Of a stretch of DNA of 34,085 nucleotides, positions 14,740 to 22,386 are shown one piece after another. The number at the start of each line of letters is the position of its first letter. Positions within the stretch are counted from its first letter, which is position 1. The notes below the pieces were generated by a model. The model searched no databases. It was not told where the DNA came from and worked only from the letters and a program-made list of their open reading frames with translations. Source of the DNA: a virus; IMG/VR virus record IMGVR_UViG_3300046389_000068, positions 1 through 34,085 of that record. One strand, 5' to 3'. A program made the position numbers and the translations under genes.

Positions 14740-14935
14740 TCACTCAGAAAAAGGCAAGGTTAAAAAACATTGTGCTAATTATGATGCAGGGTTTAAATGT
14801 ATCGGTGTTATAATTAGTGACAAACTTCAACAAAGAGTTGATTCAGAGTTACAAAACAAACCTTGTTTAATTGCGAATGGAGAGAAATGTAATTATTATA
14901 ATAAATGTGTAAAACCTGTTGCAGATAGCTTATAA
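14717..14935 (+). CDS. Cysteine-rich phage protein, likely zinc-binding
   Basis: A 72-residue protein with HCANYDAGFKCIGV near residue 20 and KPCLIANGEKCNYYNKCVKP near residue 50. The CxNY..G.C.G plus PC...G..C.Y...CV pattern recurs in small proteins next to replication genes of many phages. Five cysteines can bind a zinc ion. It lies before the replication initiator. Function unknown. Confidence 0.6.
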   Translation: MLRLNKVDHSEKGKVKKHCANYDAGFKCIGVIISDKLQQRVDSELQNKPCLIANGEKCNYYNKCVKPVADSL

Positions 14936-14976
14936 TTGTATTATCTTCCAATGCCTAAAAAGGATAAAATATTAAC

Positions 14977-15020
14977 AAGTGGATTCATAGGGGGGTTATT
15001 TCCTTTTCTCCCCTCCACTT
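14977..15020 (+). promoter_or_regulatory. Hairpin in the leader of the initiator gene
   Basis: AAGTGGA (14977-14983) pairs with TCCACTT (15014-15020), and GGGG within 14990-14995 pairs with CCCC (15010-15013), leaving a large loop. The helix ends 16 bases before the initiator ATG, so it does not bury the AAAGGAG but lies next to it. It may control translation or act as an attenuator. A 28-codon frame (14951-15037) runs through it and ends in TAATG at the initiator start, but its own start lacks a binding site. Confidence 0.4.
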
Positions 15021-15036
15021 ATAAAGGAGAACAGTA

Positions 15037-15840
15037 ATGAAATTTGGATACTTCGGGTACATCCCATCTTATATTAGGCACAATACAGATTTGTTGCCTA
15101 TGGTAAAATTAATTTATGCAGAGATTACGGCAACCATGGAACAAGATGGTTATTGTAAGAAAAATAATTCTTACTTTATGAAAGTCTTAGGCATATCAAG
15201 AACTACAATATCAAGGGCAATCACAACCCTAAGAGAATCTAATTTAATATATATAGTGATTGAACAGGAGAAAACAACCAATAGATTTATAAATAGGTTT
15301 ATTACTCTTACCCTACCCCATGTAAGGGTGGGGGTAAACAATCAGATCAATATACCCCATGCTCTTGTGAGACAGGGGGGTACTGAAGTAGAGGGCGATG
15401 TAGTGCCTAATTCATCTAATGAAGGTGAGCAGACAGGAGGTACATTATTATATAATAATAATGATATAAGATATATATATAGTGATCGTGTAGGCACTAT
15501 TGAATGTAATAAATCAATCAATGAAAATCAGTTAGTATATTTGAAAAGAATTGTTTTAGATTTCTATACTACCCAAAGCAAAAACTTTCCCGAAATTGTT
15601 AAATCAGATTGGCACAAAGATAAAAATCTAACCAATGATAGTATTAATGTTTTGTACGATTTAATGACCATAGATAAGTGGGATGAGGGTAAGGTAAGGA
15701 ATGTTATAAATTGGATCGTTAAGGATAGTTTTTGGGCTTCTAGGTGCTATTCCTTACGAGTGCTTAGAGGTAAAGCATCCAATGGTCAAAGAAGGTTTAC
15801 AAATATGTATGCAAGTTACATCGATAAAGGGGGTAAGTAA
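15037..15840 (+). CDS. Replication initiator, phage O/DnaD-like winged helix
   Basis: A 267-residue protein with AAAGGAG eight bases upstream. The N-terminal part (about 1-90) is a helix-turn-helix: LLPMVKLIYAEITATM, YFMKVLGISRTTISRAITTL, then LIYIV as wing. Then come a low-complexity linker (about 95-150) and a C-terminal helical domain with WIVKDSFWASRCYSLRVLRG, which resembles the loader-contact part of phage replication proteins. It directly precedes a primase-helicase. The linker DNA carries a stem-loop and an AT-rich tract, so the gene may hold the origin, as lambda O does. It shares TAATG with the next gene. Confidence 0.75.
   Translation: MKFGYFGYIPSYIRHNTDLLPMVKLIYAEITATMEQDGYCKKNNSYFMKVLGISRTTISRAITTLRESNLIYIVIEQEKTTNRFINRFITLTLPHVRVGVNNQINIPHALVRQGGTEVEGDVVPNSSNEGEQTGGTLLYNNNDIRYIYSDRVGTIECNKSINENQLVYLKRIVLDFYTTQSKNFPEIVKSDWHKDKNLTNDSINVLYDLMTIDKWDEGKVRNVINWIVKDSFWASRCYSLRVLRGKASNGQRRFTNMYASYIDKGGK
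15308..15484 (+). other. Candidate replication origin inside the initiator gene
   Basis: Within the linker region of the initiator: a stem-loop with arms TTACCCTACCC (15308-15318) and GGGTGGGGGTAA (15326-15337), about ten pairs plus one wobble, loop CATGTAA. It is followed by G-rich runs on one strand near 15360-15390 and 15430-15440, then by a very AT-rich tract at 15442-15484. Lambda places iterons and an AT-rich melt region in the O gene. The match is in layout only; clear iterons are not seen. Confidence 0.35.
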
Positions 15841-17513
15841 TGACATTTGAGGAGAATGGAATATCAGTAAGAAATACAAGTGGACAAGAAAAGACACAAT
15901 GTCCAAAGTGTTCACATACTAGAAGAAAGGGTTCTGATCCTTGTCTATCAGTAAACATAGATGAAGGTGTATGGCATTGCCACCATTGTGGCTGGAAAGG
16001 CTCATTAAATAAAATTGTTAAACATTTAACAATTTCAAAACCAATTGTAAAACCCGATCCACCAAAAACAGAGTTACCCGAACAAGTTTACAAATGGTTT
16101 GAAGATCGTGGTATATCAGATACTGTGGTAGATGCTGAGAAGATCGGATACAACAATAGATGGATTCAGTTTCCTTTTTATAAAGATGGAGAAGTGGTTA
16201 ATATTAAATCAAGAACGGCAGATAAAAAGTTTAGGCAATCTAAGAATGCAGAGAAGTGTTTTTATAGATTTGATCACATGAAGGGTATGGAAACTATTAT
16301 TATAACTGAAGGAGAGATGGACGCTTTATCTTTAGTACAAGCAGGATTTACTAATGTTGTAAGTGTTCCCGATGGTGCTACTGCTCCAAACTCTAAACCA
16401 AGCGATCTAAAGTTTAGCTATTTGTTATCAGCAGAAGAACATTTAATGAATGCTAATACTGTTATATTATGTACTGATAATGATGGAGCAGGAAAACATC
16501 TTAGAGATGAATTATCAAGGCGTATAGGTAGAGAGAAGTGTTATCGAGTTACATACCCCGAAGATTGCAAGGATATGAATGAGGTCTTGGTTAAGCATGG
16601 AGAGGAGTGTATATTAGACATAGTTAGTAACACACATCCCTACCCTATTGAGGGTGTAGTTACTATAGAAGATGTTGAAGATGATGCTATTGACTTACTT
16701 GAAAATCCTGAACACCTCGGTTTATCTACTGGTTGGGTTGCTTTAGATGGCACATATAGAGTTAGTCCATCTGAACTTACAGTTGTTACTGGTGTACCTA
16801 ACATGGGTAAATCTGAGTGGCTGGATGCTCTAATGATTAATATGGTACAACATCACTCTTGGAAGTTTGGTGTATTTTCAGCAGAAAACTTTCCAGTAAA
16901 ACACCATTTATTAAAATTAGTTAGTAAATTTAATGGTAAACCTTTTTGGGGTGATGATAAAATGGATAGTGCAACTGCGAGAGCGAGTATGAGAGTTATG
17001 AATGAACATATAAAGTTTATAGGCACTCAAGAAGATTCTGTTACTATTGAATCTATTCTTGAACAGGCTAAGATATTAAACTATAGGTATGGTCTAAATG
17101 GTCTAGTTATTGATCCATGGAATACATTAGAACACAAGTATAGAAAAGGAGAGAATGAGACTAATTATGTATCTAGGGTATTAGCACAGATGAATGCTTT
17201 TGCTAAAGTTAATGAGATACATATTTGGCTTGTGGCTCATCCTAGGAAAATGGAAAATGACCTTAATGGAAAGGTGCAAGTGCCAACATTATATTCCATA
17301 GCTGGTTCTGCGAATTTTTTCAACAAGGCAGACAATGGTATAACTATACATAGGCATAAAAGTGATGACCATGACTATGTTGGGGTTCATGTTCAAAAGG
17401 TTCGTTTTCAATATAAAAATGGTAAACCAAACAAAGCTAAATTAAGCTACGATATAAGGAGTGGTAGATATGGAGAATACTTTGAAGAAGTTAAAGAAAA
17501 TCTATTTGGATAA
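15840..17513 (+). CDS. Primase-helicase (T7 gp4-like)
   Basis: A 557-residue fusion. A zinc-binding primase region has C21-x2-C24 and C47-x2-C50 (CHHCGWKG). The TOPRIM domain has IIITEGEMDAL near residue 155 and CTDNDGAG near 213. A RecA-type helicase follows with Walker A GVPNMGKSE (about 320), Walker B LVIDPWN (about 421) and WLVAHPRK (about 460). It unwinds the fork and makes primers for a host polymerase, since no phage DNA polymerase gene is found. AGGGGG lies before the ATG. A palindrome of the dispersed family lies within its coding region (16012-16035). Confidence 0.93.
   Translation: MTFEENGISVRNTSGQEKTQCPKCSHTRRKGSDPCLSVNIDEGVWHCHHCGWKGSLNKIVKHLTISKPIVKPDPPKTELPEQVYKWFEDRGISDTVVDAEKIGYNNRWIQFPFYKDGEVVNIKSRTADKKFRQSKNAEKCFYRFDHMKGMETIIITEGEMDALSLVQAGFTNVVSVPDGATAPNSKPSDLKFSYLLSAEEHLMNANTVILCTDNDGAGKHLRDELSRRIGREKCYRVTYPEDCKDMNEVLVKHGEECILDIVSNTHPYPIEGVVTIEDVEDDAIDLLENPEHLGLSTGWVALDGTYRVSPSELTVVTGVPNMGKSEWLDALMINMVQHHSWKFGVFSAENFPVKHHLLKLVSKFNGKPFWGDDKMDSATARASMRVMNEHIKFIGTQEDSVTIESILEQAKILNYRYGLNGLVIDPWNTLEHKYRKGENETNYVSRVLAQMNAFAKVNEIHIWLVAHPRKMENDLNGKVQVPTLYSIAGSANFFNKADNGITIHRHKSDDHDYVGVHVQKVRFQYKNGKPNKAKLSYDIRSGRYGEYFEEVKENLFG
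16012..16035. repeat. Palindrome family, site 5 (inside a gene)
   Basis: Arms AAATTGTTAAA (16012-16022) and TTTAACAATTT (16025-16035) are perfect, with a 2-base centre CA. It encodes residues just after the primase zinc ribbon (NKIVKHLTIS). The only copy in the middle of a gene, and the only full one with an even centre. Confidence 0.8.
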
Positions 17514-17688
17514 GGTATATGCAATGCCTGAAGATGCAGGAACAAATATGGACTATGGAATCCGTAAAATGGCTCAAAGAAACCAAGAAGAGTTTGATGA
17601 GGTATGGATTAAGCATAGAGAAGGAAAAGCGACATTCAAAGAATGGGAAACTGCTTTAGATAAATGGTTAAACTCGGAGTTAATATGA
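17470..17688 (+). CDS. Unknown 72-residue protein
   Basis: The ATG at 17470 has AAGGAG eight bases upstream and lies inside the helicase end, a 44-base overlap. The protein is helical with many Lys/Glu and Trp (KATFKEWETALDKWLNSELI). No family is recognised. It shares ATGA with the metallophosphoesterase gene, so it is coupled to both replication neighbours and may be an accessory of either. Confidence 0.65.
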   Translation: MENTLKKLKKIYLDKVYAMPEDAGTNMDYGIRKMAQRNQEEFDEVWIKHREGKATFKEWETALDKWLNSELI

Positions 17689-18449
17689 AAGTTAAAAGAT
17701 ATATCGTAACACCTGACAAGCACTTTCCTATGGCTGATATGAAGGCTATAAGTGTAGTTTGTCAAGCGATAGAGATTATAAAACCCGATGGTTATATTGA
17801 TCTAGGTGATACTGGAGAATGGGAGTCTGTATCTCATTGGCAATGGAAGAAGAAAAAAAGACCACCCTTAGAATATCAGCTACCTTATGTATGTAAGGAG
17901 ATTGAAGAGGTTAATAAAGGTATGGATATAATTGATGAATCTTTAGATAAAGCAAATGTACAGGAACGGCATTTTGTTGAAGGTAACCATGAGGACTGGC
18001 TTAATAGATTTGTAGAGGAAAACCCCTATCTAGCTAAGGATTTTCTTGTACCAAATGCACTTAAATTAAAGGAGAGAGGTTATAAATATCATAGACTCGG
18101 AAAGATGCTCAAAATCGGAAAGCTCAACTTTTATCACGGACATCATTTCGCTGGTGTTCATCATACTCGTAATCACCTCATACGTCTTGGGGGGAATGTT
18201 ATGTATGGACATCATCACGACATACAACAATCTAGCGTCACTCATATAGATGGAGTTAAATCAGCTTGGTCTATAGGATGCCTAAAAGATATGACACCCG
18301 ATAAAAATGAATGGTTAGGTAACAGACAACATAACTGGCAACACGCTTTTGCTATTGTTGATTTTTATCATACTGGATTTTTTACTGTGCATTTAGTTCA
18401 AATAGTAAATGGTAGAACATCTTTGTGGGGGCAAGTTATTAAAGGATAG
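17685..18449 (+). CDS. Metallophosphoesterase (calcineurin-like), possible nuclease
   Basis: A 254-residue protein. The ATG at 17685 has CGGAG upstream and overlaps the previous stop; an in-frame ATG 21 bases earlier is weaker. The metal motifs occur in order: D11-x-H13 (TPDKHF), GDTGE (41-45), GNHED (100-104), then FYHGHHF and MYGHHHD in the C-terminal half. The set is complete, so the enzyme should be active. Phage members act as nucleases like SbcD/Mre11 or as phosphatases. Between helicase and SSB, a role in DNA processing is more likely, but substrate cannot be read from the sequence. Confidence 0.85.
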   Translation: MKVKRYIVTPDKHFPMADMKAISVVCQAIEIIKPDGYIDLGDTGEWESVSHWQWKKKKRPPLEYQLPYVCKEIEEVNKGMDIIDESLDKANVQERHFVEGNHEDWLNRFVEENPYLAKDFLVPNALKLKERGYKYHRLGKMLKIGKLNFYHGHHFAGVHHTRNHLIRLGGNVMYGHHHDIQQSSVTHIDGVKSAWSIGCLKDMTPDKNEWLGNRQHNWQHAFAIVDFYHTGFFTVHLVQIVNGRTSLWGQVIKG

Positions 18450-18502
18450 CACTTGAATCTTATAATGAAGATAGTTAATATCAAACAAGAAATGAGGTAT
18501 AT

Positions 18503-18637
18503 ATGTTTACACAAGGTCGATTTAAAGTAGAATTTCCAGAGTCAATGTCTCAAGCAGATATACTTAAAATACAAGAGCAGGTGATACGTTTATTAGAGCG
18601 TAATCAATGCAAGGTAATTAGAAAAGATGAATCGTGA
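18503..18637 (+). CDS. Small unknown protein (44 residues)
   Basis: A short frame with GAGG seven bases upstream of its ATG. The sequence has a beta-like start (FTQGRFKVEFPESM) and an amphipathic helix (QADILKIQEQVIRLLER). It overlaps the next gene by 11 bases. A TATAAT lies about 40 bases upstream without a -35. No family is recognised. Confidence 0.55.
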   Translation: MFTQGRFKVEFPESMSQADILKIQEQVIRLLERNQCKVIRKDES

Positions 18638-18878
18638 AATCTACTGGGGTACAATTTGTTGGGATGGTTATGATGAGCATACCGAAGGAGAATACACCAT
18701 CACAAGGTATAGTCTTGCTGATCTACTGGAAGGAATAGAATATTATATGGAATACTTTAAAGGTAGGTATCCTTATGTAGAATCTGCTTCTAGGGATATA
18801 GATAACATAGAAACAGACATTACCATCATTGCACAAGAATTTATTAAAAACAAAACAGAGGAAATAAATGGAAAATAA
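18627..18878 (+). CDS. Unknown 83-residue protein
   Basis: An acidic, aromatic protein (REIYWGTICWDGYDEHTEGEY, then LLEGIEYYMEYFKGRYPYV). It overlaps both neighbours by 11 bases, so translation is coupled to the SSB gene. No family is recognised. It may be a partner of the SSB or of the small protein before it. Confidence 0.6.
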   Translation: MNREIYWGTICWDGYDEHTEGEYTITRYSLADLLEGIEYYMEYFKGRYPYVESASRDIDNIETDITIIAQEFIKNKTEEINGK

Positions 18879-19398
18879 TACGTTTAAACTAAACTCAGAA
18901 GAACGACATAATATTGAGTTAATGTACGATGAGCCAAAAATAGGTACAAACACCTATGGTGCATACTACCTTTATGGAGTAAAGAAAAACAAGCAAGATA
19001 TGAGTTTCTTTGCTACAGCCAATTTGCATCAAAAGTTATCTGATTGGGGTAAAGGATCAAAGCTAACTATCGTTAGGGATGAGTATGCCCCTAATAAGTT
19101 TGGCTATAATTTAGAAGTAGTAAATGGAAAGCGTAAAGGCACAACAAGTCCTGCACCTCAAGCTAGTTCTAATACCTCTATAGATAACAGGACTCACGAT
19201 ATACATAAGCAAGTATGTCTAAAGCTGGCAGTAGATTTGTTAGGTGAAGTCAAGGGTGTAATAACAGATGCTCAGTTAATTATGGTTGATGCTAATATGA
19301 ACCATCTACTTAATGTACTAGAAAATACAAGTAGTCAAAAAGTAGATGCTGAGAGTATTGTAGTTGATAGTAATAGCGAAGAAGATTTTCCCTTCTAA
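18868..19398 (+). CDS. Single-stranded DNA-binding protein-like
   Basis: A 176-residue protein with GAGG upstream. The N-terminal 90 residues look like a small beta domain (YGAYYLYGVKKNKQDMSFFA, then SKLTIVRDEY and KFGYNLEVVN), a Ser/Thr/Pro/Ala linker follows, then a helical segment. It ends in SEEDFPF, an acidic aromatic tip of the kind that SSB proteins use to bind replication partners. Position among replication genes supports the call. The OB fold is inferred; identity with a known SSB family is not shown. Confidence 0.65.
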   Translation: MENNTFKLNSEERHNIELMYDEPKIGTNTYGAYYLYGVKKNKQDMSFFATANLHQKLSDWGKGSKLTIVRDEYAPNKFGYNLEVVNGKRKGTTSPAPQASSNTSIDNRTHDIHKQVCLKLAVDLLGEVKGVITDAQLIMVDANMNHLLNVLENTSSQKVDAESIVVDSNSEEDFPF

Positions 19399-19761
19399 AT
19401 GAAAAAAGCCTTATCTAAAAAACTCGACAATGCTTGGTCTAAGAAAGTCCGTGAGTATGGGATGTGCGAAGTCTGCCATAAGACTAATCGGTTAAATGCA
19501 CATCATTTTTATTCACGATCTATCAGAGCAGTTCGTTGGGATGTAGATAATGGTTTTTGTCTCTGTGTTGGATGCCATGTGTTCTCCTCCTCTTTCTCTG
19601 CCCATAAAACCCCTGCTGAATTTGTGGAATGGGCAATAGAAAAGCGTGGCATCCAATGGTACGAAGATTTAAAAGAACGTAAGAATTGTATGACTAAATT
19701 TTCAGACTTTGATGTAAAAGGATTACTAGAGATCATCAATAAGAGAAATGTTAAAGTTTAA
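19399..19761 (+). CDS. HNH protein, NinG-like
   Basis: A 120-residue protein starting directly after the SSB stop. Motifs: C23-x2-C26, then NAHHFYSRS (H35-H36), VDNGFCLC (N51) and C56-x2-C59-H60, a complete HNH/zinc layout. The C-terminal part (KTPAEFVEWAIEKRG) is helical. It resembles NinG (Rap) of lambdoid phages, a Holliday-structure factor, more than homing nucleases. With the NinB-like gene 1.2 kb on, it suggests a nin-like recombination set. The TAA stop lies inside a palindrome. Confidence 0.75.
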   Translation: MKKALSKKLDNAWSKKVREYGMCEVCHKTNRLNAHHFYSRSIRAVRWDVDNGFCLCVGCHVFSSSFSAHKTPAEFVEWAIEKRGIQWYEDLKERKNCMTKFSDFDVKGLLEIINKRNVKV

Positions 19762-19763
19762 CA
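19749..19763. repeat. Palindrome family, site 6
   Basis: TGTTAAA-G-TTTAACA. It contains the stop codon (19759-19761) of the HNH gene and is followed by AAAAGGA, the ribosome binding site of the next gene. Confidence 0.75.
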
Positions 19764-19776
19764 AAAAAGGAAAATT

Positions 19777-20037
19777 ATGAAAAAAGATATTAAAAGATTA
19801 AAAGATTTAAGACAGAAGGTTTCAAATATTTGGAGACATACAGAGATGGAGTTAGACGATTTGTCTAGGGCTGGTTTAAAGAAACAATTGTTTGCAGTAA
19901 GTAGAGATGTAAATGATTTAGTTGTAGAGTTAAGTACAGAAATTGAAACATCCAAGGGTTATACTTGTTCTCATTGTGAATCAGATGAAGTGTCTGTTTG
20001 TGAGCCTTGCTTGGATGATATGGAAGGAAAGATATAA
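19777..20037 (+). CDS. Small helical protein with C-terminal zinc knuckle
   Basis: An 86-residue protein with AAAGGA upstream. A Lys/Arg-rich helical N-terminal part (KDIKRLKDLRQKVSNIW) forms a probable coiled coil. The end has CSHC and CEPC, a possible zinc site. No family is recognised. Coupled to the next gene by TAATG. Confidence 0.6.
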   Translation: MKKDIKRLKDLRQKVSNIWRHTEMELDDLSRAGLKKQLFAVSRDVNDLVVELSTEIETSKGYTCSHCESDEVSVCEPCLDDMEGKI

Positions 20038-20216
20038 TGCCTTATAATGTGATATACTATTCTTGTCTGACCATCGCACAAAGCGTAGGAAAGAATATTC
20101 GCAATCAGTTGAGCCTTAATTGGCTAACTGCGAAAAGAGTGGTAAATGAAACTATTTCTGGGTTGGCGTTTGGAAGTAATATAAGGCATTTGAAAATTAA
20201 AATAACAAGGAGTTAA
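20037..20216 (+). CDS. Unknown 59-residue protein
   Basis: Starts in the stop of its neighbour (TAATG) with AAGGAAAG upstream. Basic, helical (LTIAQSVGKNIRNQLSLNW, then LTAKRVVNETI), with an Ile/Lys/Arg-rich end. The composition resembles a small DNA-binding helix pair, but no motif is decisive. It ends next to the following gene. Confidence 0.5.
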   Translation: MPYNVIYYSCLTIAQSVGKNIRNQLSLNWLTAKRVVNETISGLAFGSNIRHLKIKITRS

Positions 20217-20217
20217 T

Positions 20218-20349
20218 ATGATGAGTTACTATCTATGGGAAGTCTTACAAACACAAGCGTTTGATGTTATATTGCAGACACTTTATATTGTAGGAATATG
20301 GACATTTATTACATTAAGATTAAATAGAATCGAAGAGAAGTTGTCTTGA
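20218..20349 (+). CDS. 43-residue membrane protein
   Basis: AAGGAG lies seven bases before the first of two ATGs. One hydrophobic helix (VILQTLYIVGIWTFITL) is followed by a charged tail (RLNRIEEKLS). It resembles phage holin-like or small anchoring proteins in shape, but sits among early genes. Confidence 0.55.
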   Translation: MMSYYLWEVLQTQAFDVILQTLYIVGIWTFITLRLNRIEEKLS

Positions 20350-20351
20350 TT

Positions 20352-20492
20352 ATGTTTGATATTGCAGGGTGGGTGGCTAATATCCTTATATTAGGACTCG
20401 GTGTATTCTTTTGGGTCATGTCACTAGGGCTATTCCTTTACATCCTTACAGGGGCTGTCAATAAAGTAATGGAGTACAGATATGACAGTTAA
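20352..20492 (+). CDS. 46-residue membrane protein
   Basis: Starts two bases after the previous stop. A long hydrophobic stretch (WVANILILGLGVFFWVMSLG then LFLYILTGA) is enough for one long or two short helices. The tail is short (NKVMEYRYDS). It overlaps the next gene by 11 bases. With its neighbour it makes a pair of tiny membrane proteins, perhaps a two-component membrane effector. Confidence 0.55.
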   Translation: MFDIAGWVANILILGLGVFFWVMSLGLFLYILTGAVNKVMEYRYDS

Positions 20493-20802
20493 GGACTTTA
20501 TTGAATGGGCAGGAACAATGCAGTTTCAAGAAAACAAGATTATGCTTGAAAAAGGTAAAGAGTATACTGTATCCAATAATGATAAGTTTAAAAACTTTAA
20601 AAGTATTGGAGAAAGAATAAACCTTGATGCTGAAACTGTTGCTCTTGTATATTTATTAAAGCACATGGATTCTATTCGTAACTATGTATTGCACGGCAGA
20701 GAATCAAGCGATGAAGATATTATGGGTAGAATACATGATGCAAGAAATTATTTATTATTATTAGGTGGTATAATTGAAGAAAGACGGAACAAGAAAGTAT
20801 GA
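20482..20802 (+). CDS. Unknown helical phage protein, DUF1599-like pattern
   Basis: A 106-residue protein. The segment FKNFKSIGERINLDAETVAL, then LLKHMDSIRNYVLHGRESSDE and RIHDARNYLLLLGGIIEE recalls a helical phage domain seen in nucleotide-metabolism-related proteins (DUF1599-type). The KH.D..R and GR..DA..Y residues could hold a phosphate. The family call is from memory and uncertain. It overlaps the next gene by 29 bases. Confidence 0.5.
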   Translation: MTVKDFIEWAGTMQFQENKIMLEKGKEYTVSNNDKFKNFKSIGERINLDAETVALVYLLKHMDSIRNYVLHGRESSDEDIMGRIHDARNYLLLLGGIIEERRNKKV

Positions 20803-21019
20803 TTCTATTCAATGGGTTATTGATGCCCTTGATAATGAAATAGTAGAAAAGAAGCCAAGAGAGAATCATAAAACAGACGAGATTCGGGCAGATGAGAATT
20901 TATGGTGGTGTCCTGAATGTAAGAAGAAATGGAACTGGTACGAAGGCGAAGTATGGAGTTCTTCAGATGTTAAACTATGGGATGCTAAAGTATGTCCAAA
21001 TTGCGATTCCCCTGCTTAA
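20774..21019 (+). CDS. Zinc-ribbon protein with TTG start
   Basis: An 81-residue protein. The only in-frame start near the beginning is TTG at 20774, with AGGTGG seven to ten bases upstream, which supports a rare start. Residues 44-49 (WWCPEC) and 74-77 (CPNC) make a zinc ribbon. The N-terminal part is helical (SIQWVIDALDNEI). Overlaps the next gene by 28 bases. Possibly a nucleic acid-binding accessory. Confidence 0.6.
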   Translation: MKKDGTRKYDSIQWVIDALDNEIVEKKPRENHKTDEIRADENLWWCPECKKKWNWYEGEVWSSSDVKLWDAKVCPNCDSPA

Positions 21020-21354
21020 TTAAAGATGGCAAGATGACTCTTCAAAATAAAGAAGAGTTTAATAATGTAATTGCCAAGTTAAGTGGGGATTATTATATAG
21101 AGTTGAAAGAAACAGGGGTTCGTTCCTCTCAGCAAAATAACTATTATTGGAAGATCGTTAATATACTTGCCGATGATCTAGGTTATACTGAACAGGAAAT
21201 GCACTCAACACTAAAGAATCACTTCGAGGTGGAGAGTACAAAAACACTCACAACAAAAGAGTTTGCCAAGTTAATAGAACGGATTATAAGATGGTCTGCT
21301 ATTGACTTGGGCATTGTTATACCTGACCCTAAATCTTTACCAAGTCTCAGTTAA
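20992..21354 (+). CDS. NinB-like recombination protein
   Basis: A 120-residue protein. The pattern RSSQQNNYYWKIVNILADDLGYTEQEMH, broken here only for display, with KNHF, TLTTKEFAKLIERI and IVIPDP, is characteristic of NinB-like or related phage recombination proteins that bind single-stranded DNA. It is the last gene of the early unit and its stop (21352-21354) overlaps the end of the late unit by 18 bases. A degenerate palindrome GTTAA-GT-TTAAC (21350-21361) covers the stop. Confidence 0.7.
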   Translation: MSKLRFPCLIKDGKMTLQNKEEFNNVIAKLSGDYYIELKETGVRSSQQNNYYWKIVNILADDLGYTEQEMHSTLKNHFEVESTKTLTTKEFAKLIERIIRWSAIDLGIVIPDPKSLPSLS

Positions 21355-22386
21355 GTTTAACCCAAGATTATATACTCTGTTAGCTACTTGACTAACACTA
21401 AACCCATTATTTGCCAATCTAAATAATCCATAATCTCCTGTTGAAGTAGAGTTTTTATCTATACTGAATAAAAAAGGTAGATGTTGTCCTAATATTTTAT
21501 TATAAAAAGAACTATGTAGGCTTCCAGAATCGTACCAATCAGATGTTCCTGAACTACTTGAGTTTGGTGAAAATATGTTCGTATCGTCTAAATAATTAAA
21601 TTTTAATGAATGGCTAATTCTTCCCGATCTTTCATTGAAAAAATGACCTGAAGTATCTCCTGTAGTCAATGCCCAAGGAGTTACATGACTCCATTGAGGT
21701 TGCCCAAAGTGTGTAGCTTTAGAATAAGTATTCCCACCTAAAGATTCCTGTAGCTTTACTCCACTATATTTTATTGATGTTTTTAAATCTAATTCAGGGC
21801 TATTGGGAAAATCTATATACTCTCCATAGTGTATTCCACCAATTATAACATCTTCAGCAAAGGCTTGACCAGAGCCGTTATCTGGCTCTATATATATTCT
21901 TACAAATCTATTATCTGAAGTCTTAGTAGCCCATGTAATTAATGTCCATCCGTTATTAGCTGGATTAATTTCTCCTGCTGAATCCCCAGCTTCAGCATTT
22001 ATAACTTTATCATGACTCCCTGTGGTTGTCATTGTCGTTGGAGAACTCATATTAGAGTCATCATCTATTTGAACTTTAATAACAGCGTTAGCATCTGCAA
22101 AATTATGATTAAGAATAGCTATATAATTAGACTCAGCTAAAGCATTAGTAGATAGGTTTGTGTCATATTGTATATAAAATCCTGTATCCGTATTGGATAT
22201 TTTAGTAAAAGTAGAAGGCTTCATATCAAACATATTAGATTTTGATCCTGCTTCTGGAGTGATATTTGAATTATCGCTAGTTTTTTTAAAAAGTATACTA
22301 TCTAAATCTCTGTACCCTGTAGCTAAACTATTGCTAATTAAATCTACATAAGCTCTAGGTGTTCCAAATCTATTATATGTACTCAT
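21337..22386 (-). CDS. Tail-tip protein
   Basis: A 349-residue beta-rich protein, last of the late unit. It shows jelly-roll-like segments (ESNYIAILNHNFADANAVIK, WTLITWATKTSDNRFVRIYI) as in phage distal-tail or carbohydrate-binding modules. The C-terminus is GLFRLANNGFSVSQVANRVY followed by a short tail. It shares ATG/stop bases with the preceding tail protein. Its stop lies within the convergent overlap with the NinB-like gene, so the mRNA ends of both units overlap. Role in the tail tip is by position and composition. Confidence 0.6.
   Translation of the reverse strand: MSTYNRFGTPRAYVDLISNSLATGYRDLDSILFKKTSDNSNITPEAGSKSNMFDMKPSTFTKISNTDTGFYIQYDTNLSTNALAESNYIAILNHNFADANAVIKVQIDDDSNMSSPTTMTTTGSHDKVINAEAGDSAGEINPANNGWTLITWATKTSDNRFVRIYIEPDNGSGQAFAEDVIIGGIHYGEYIDFPNSPELDLKTSIKYSGVKLQESLGGNTYSKATHFGQPQWSHVTPWALTTGDTSGHFFNERSGRISHSLKFNYLDDTNIFSPNSSSSGTSDWYDSGSLHSSFYNKILGQHLPFLFSIDKNSTSTGDYGLFRLANNGFSVSQVANRVYNLGLNLTETW

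Noticed and set aside
18440-18502. Promoter before the 44-residue gene
   Set aside because: A TATAAT is present but no -35 at a useful distance; in this AT-rich sequence a lone -10 is weak evidence.
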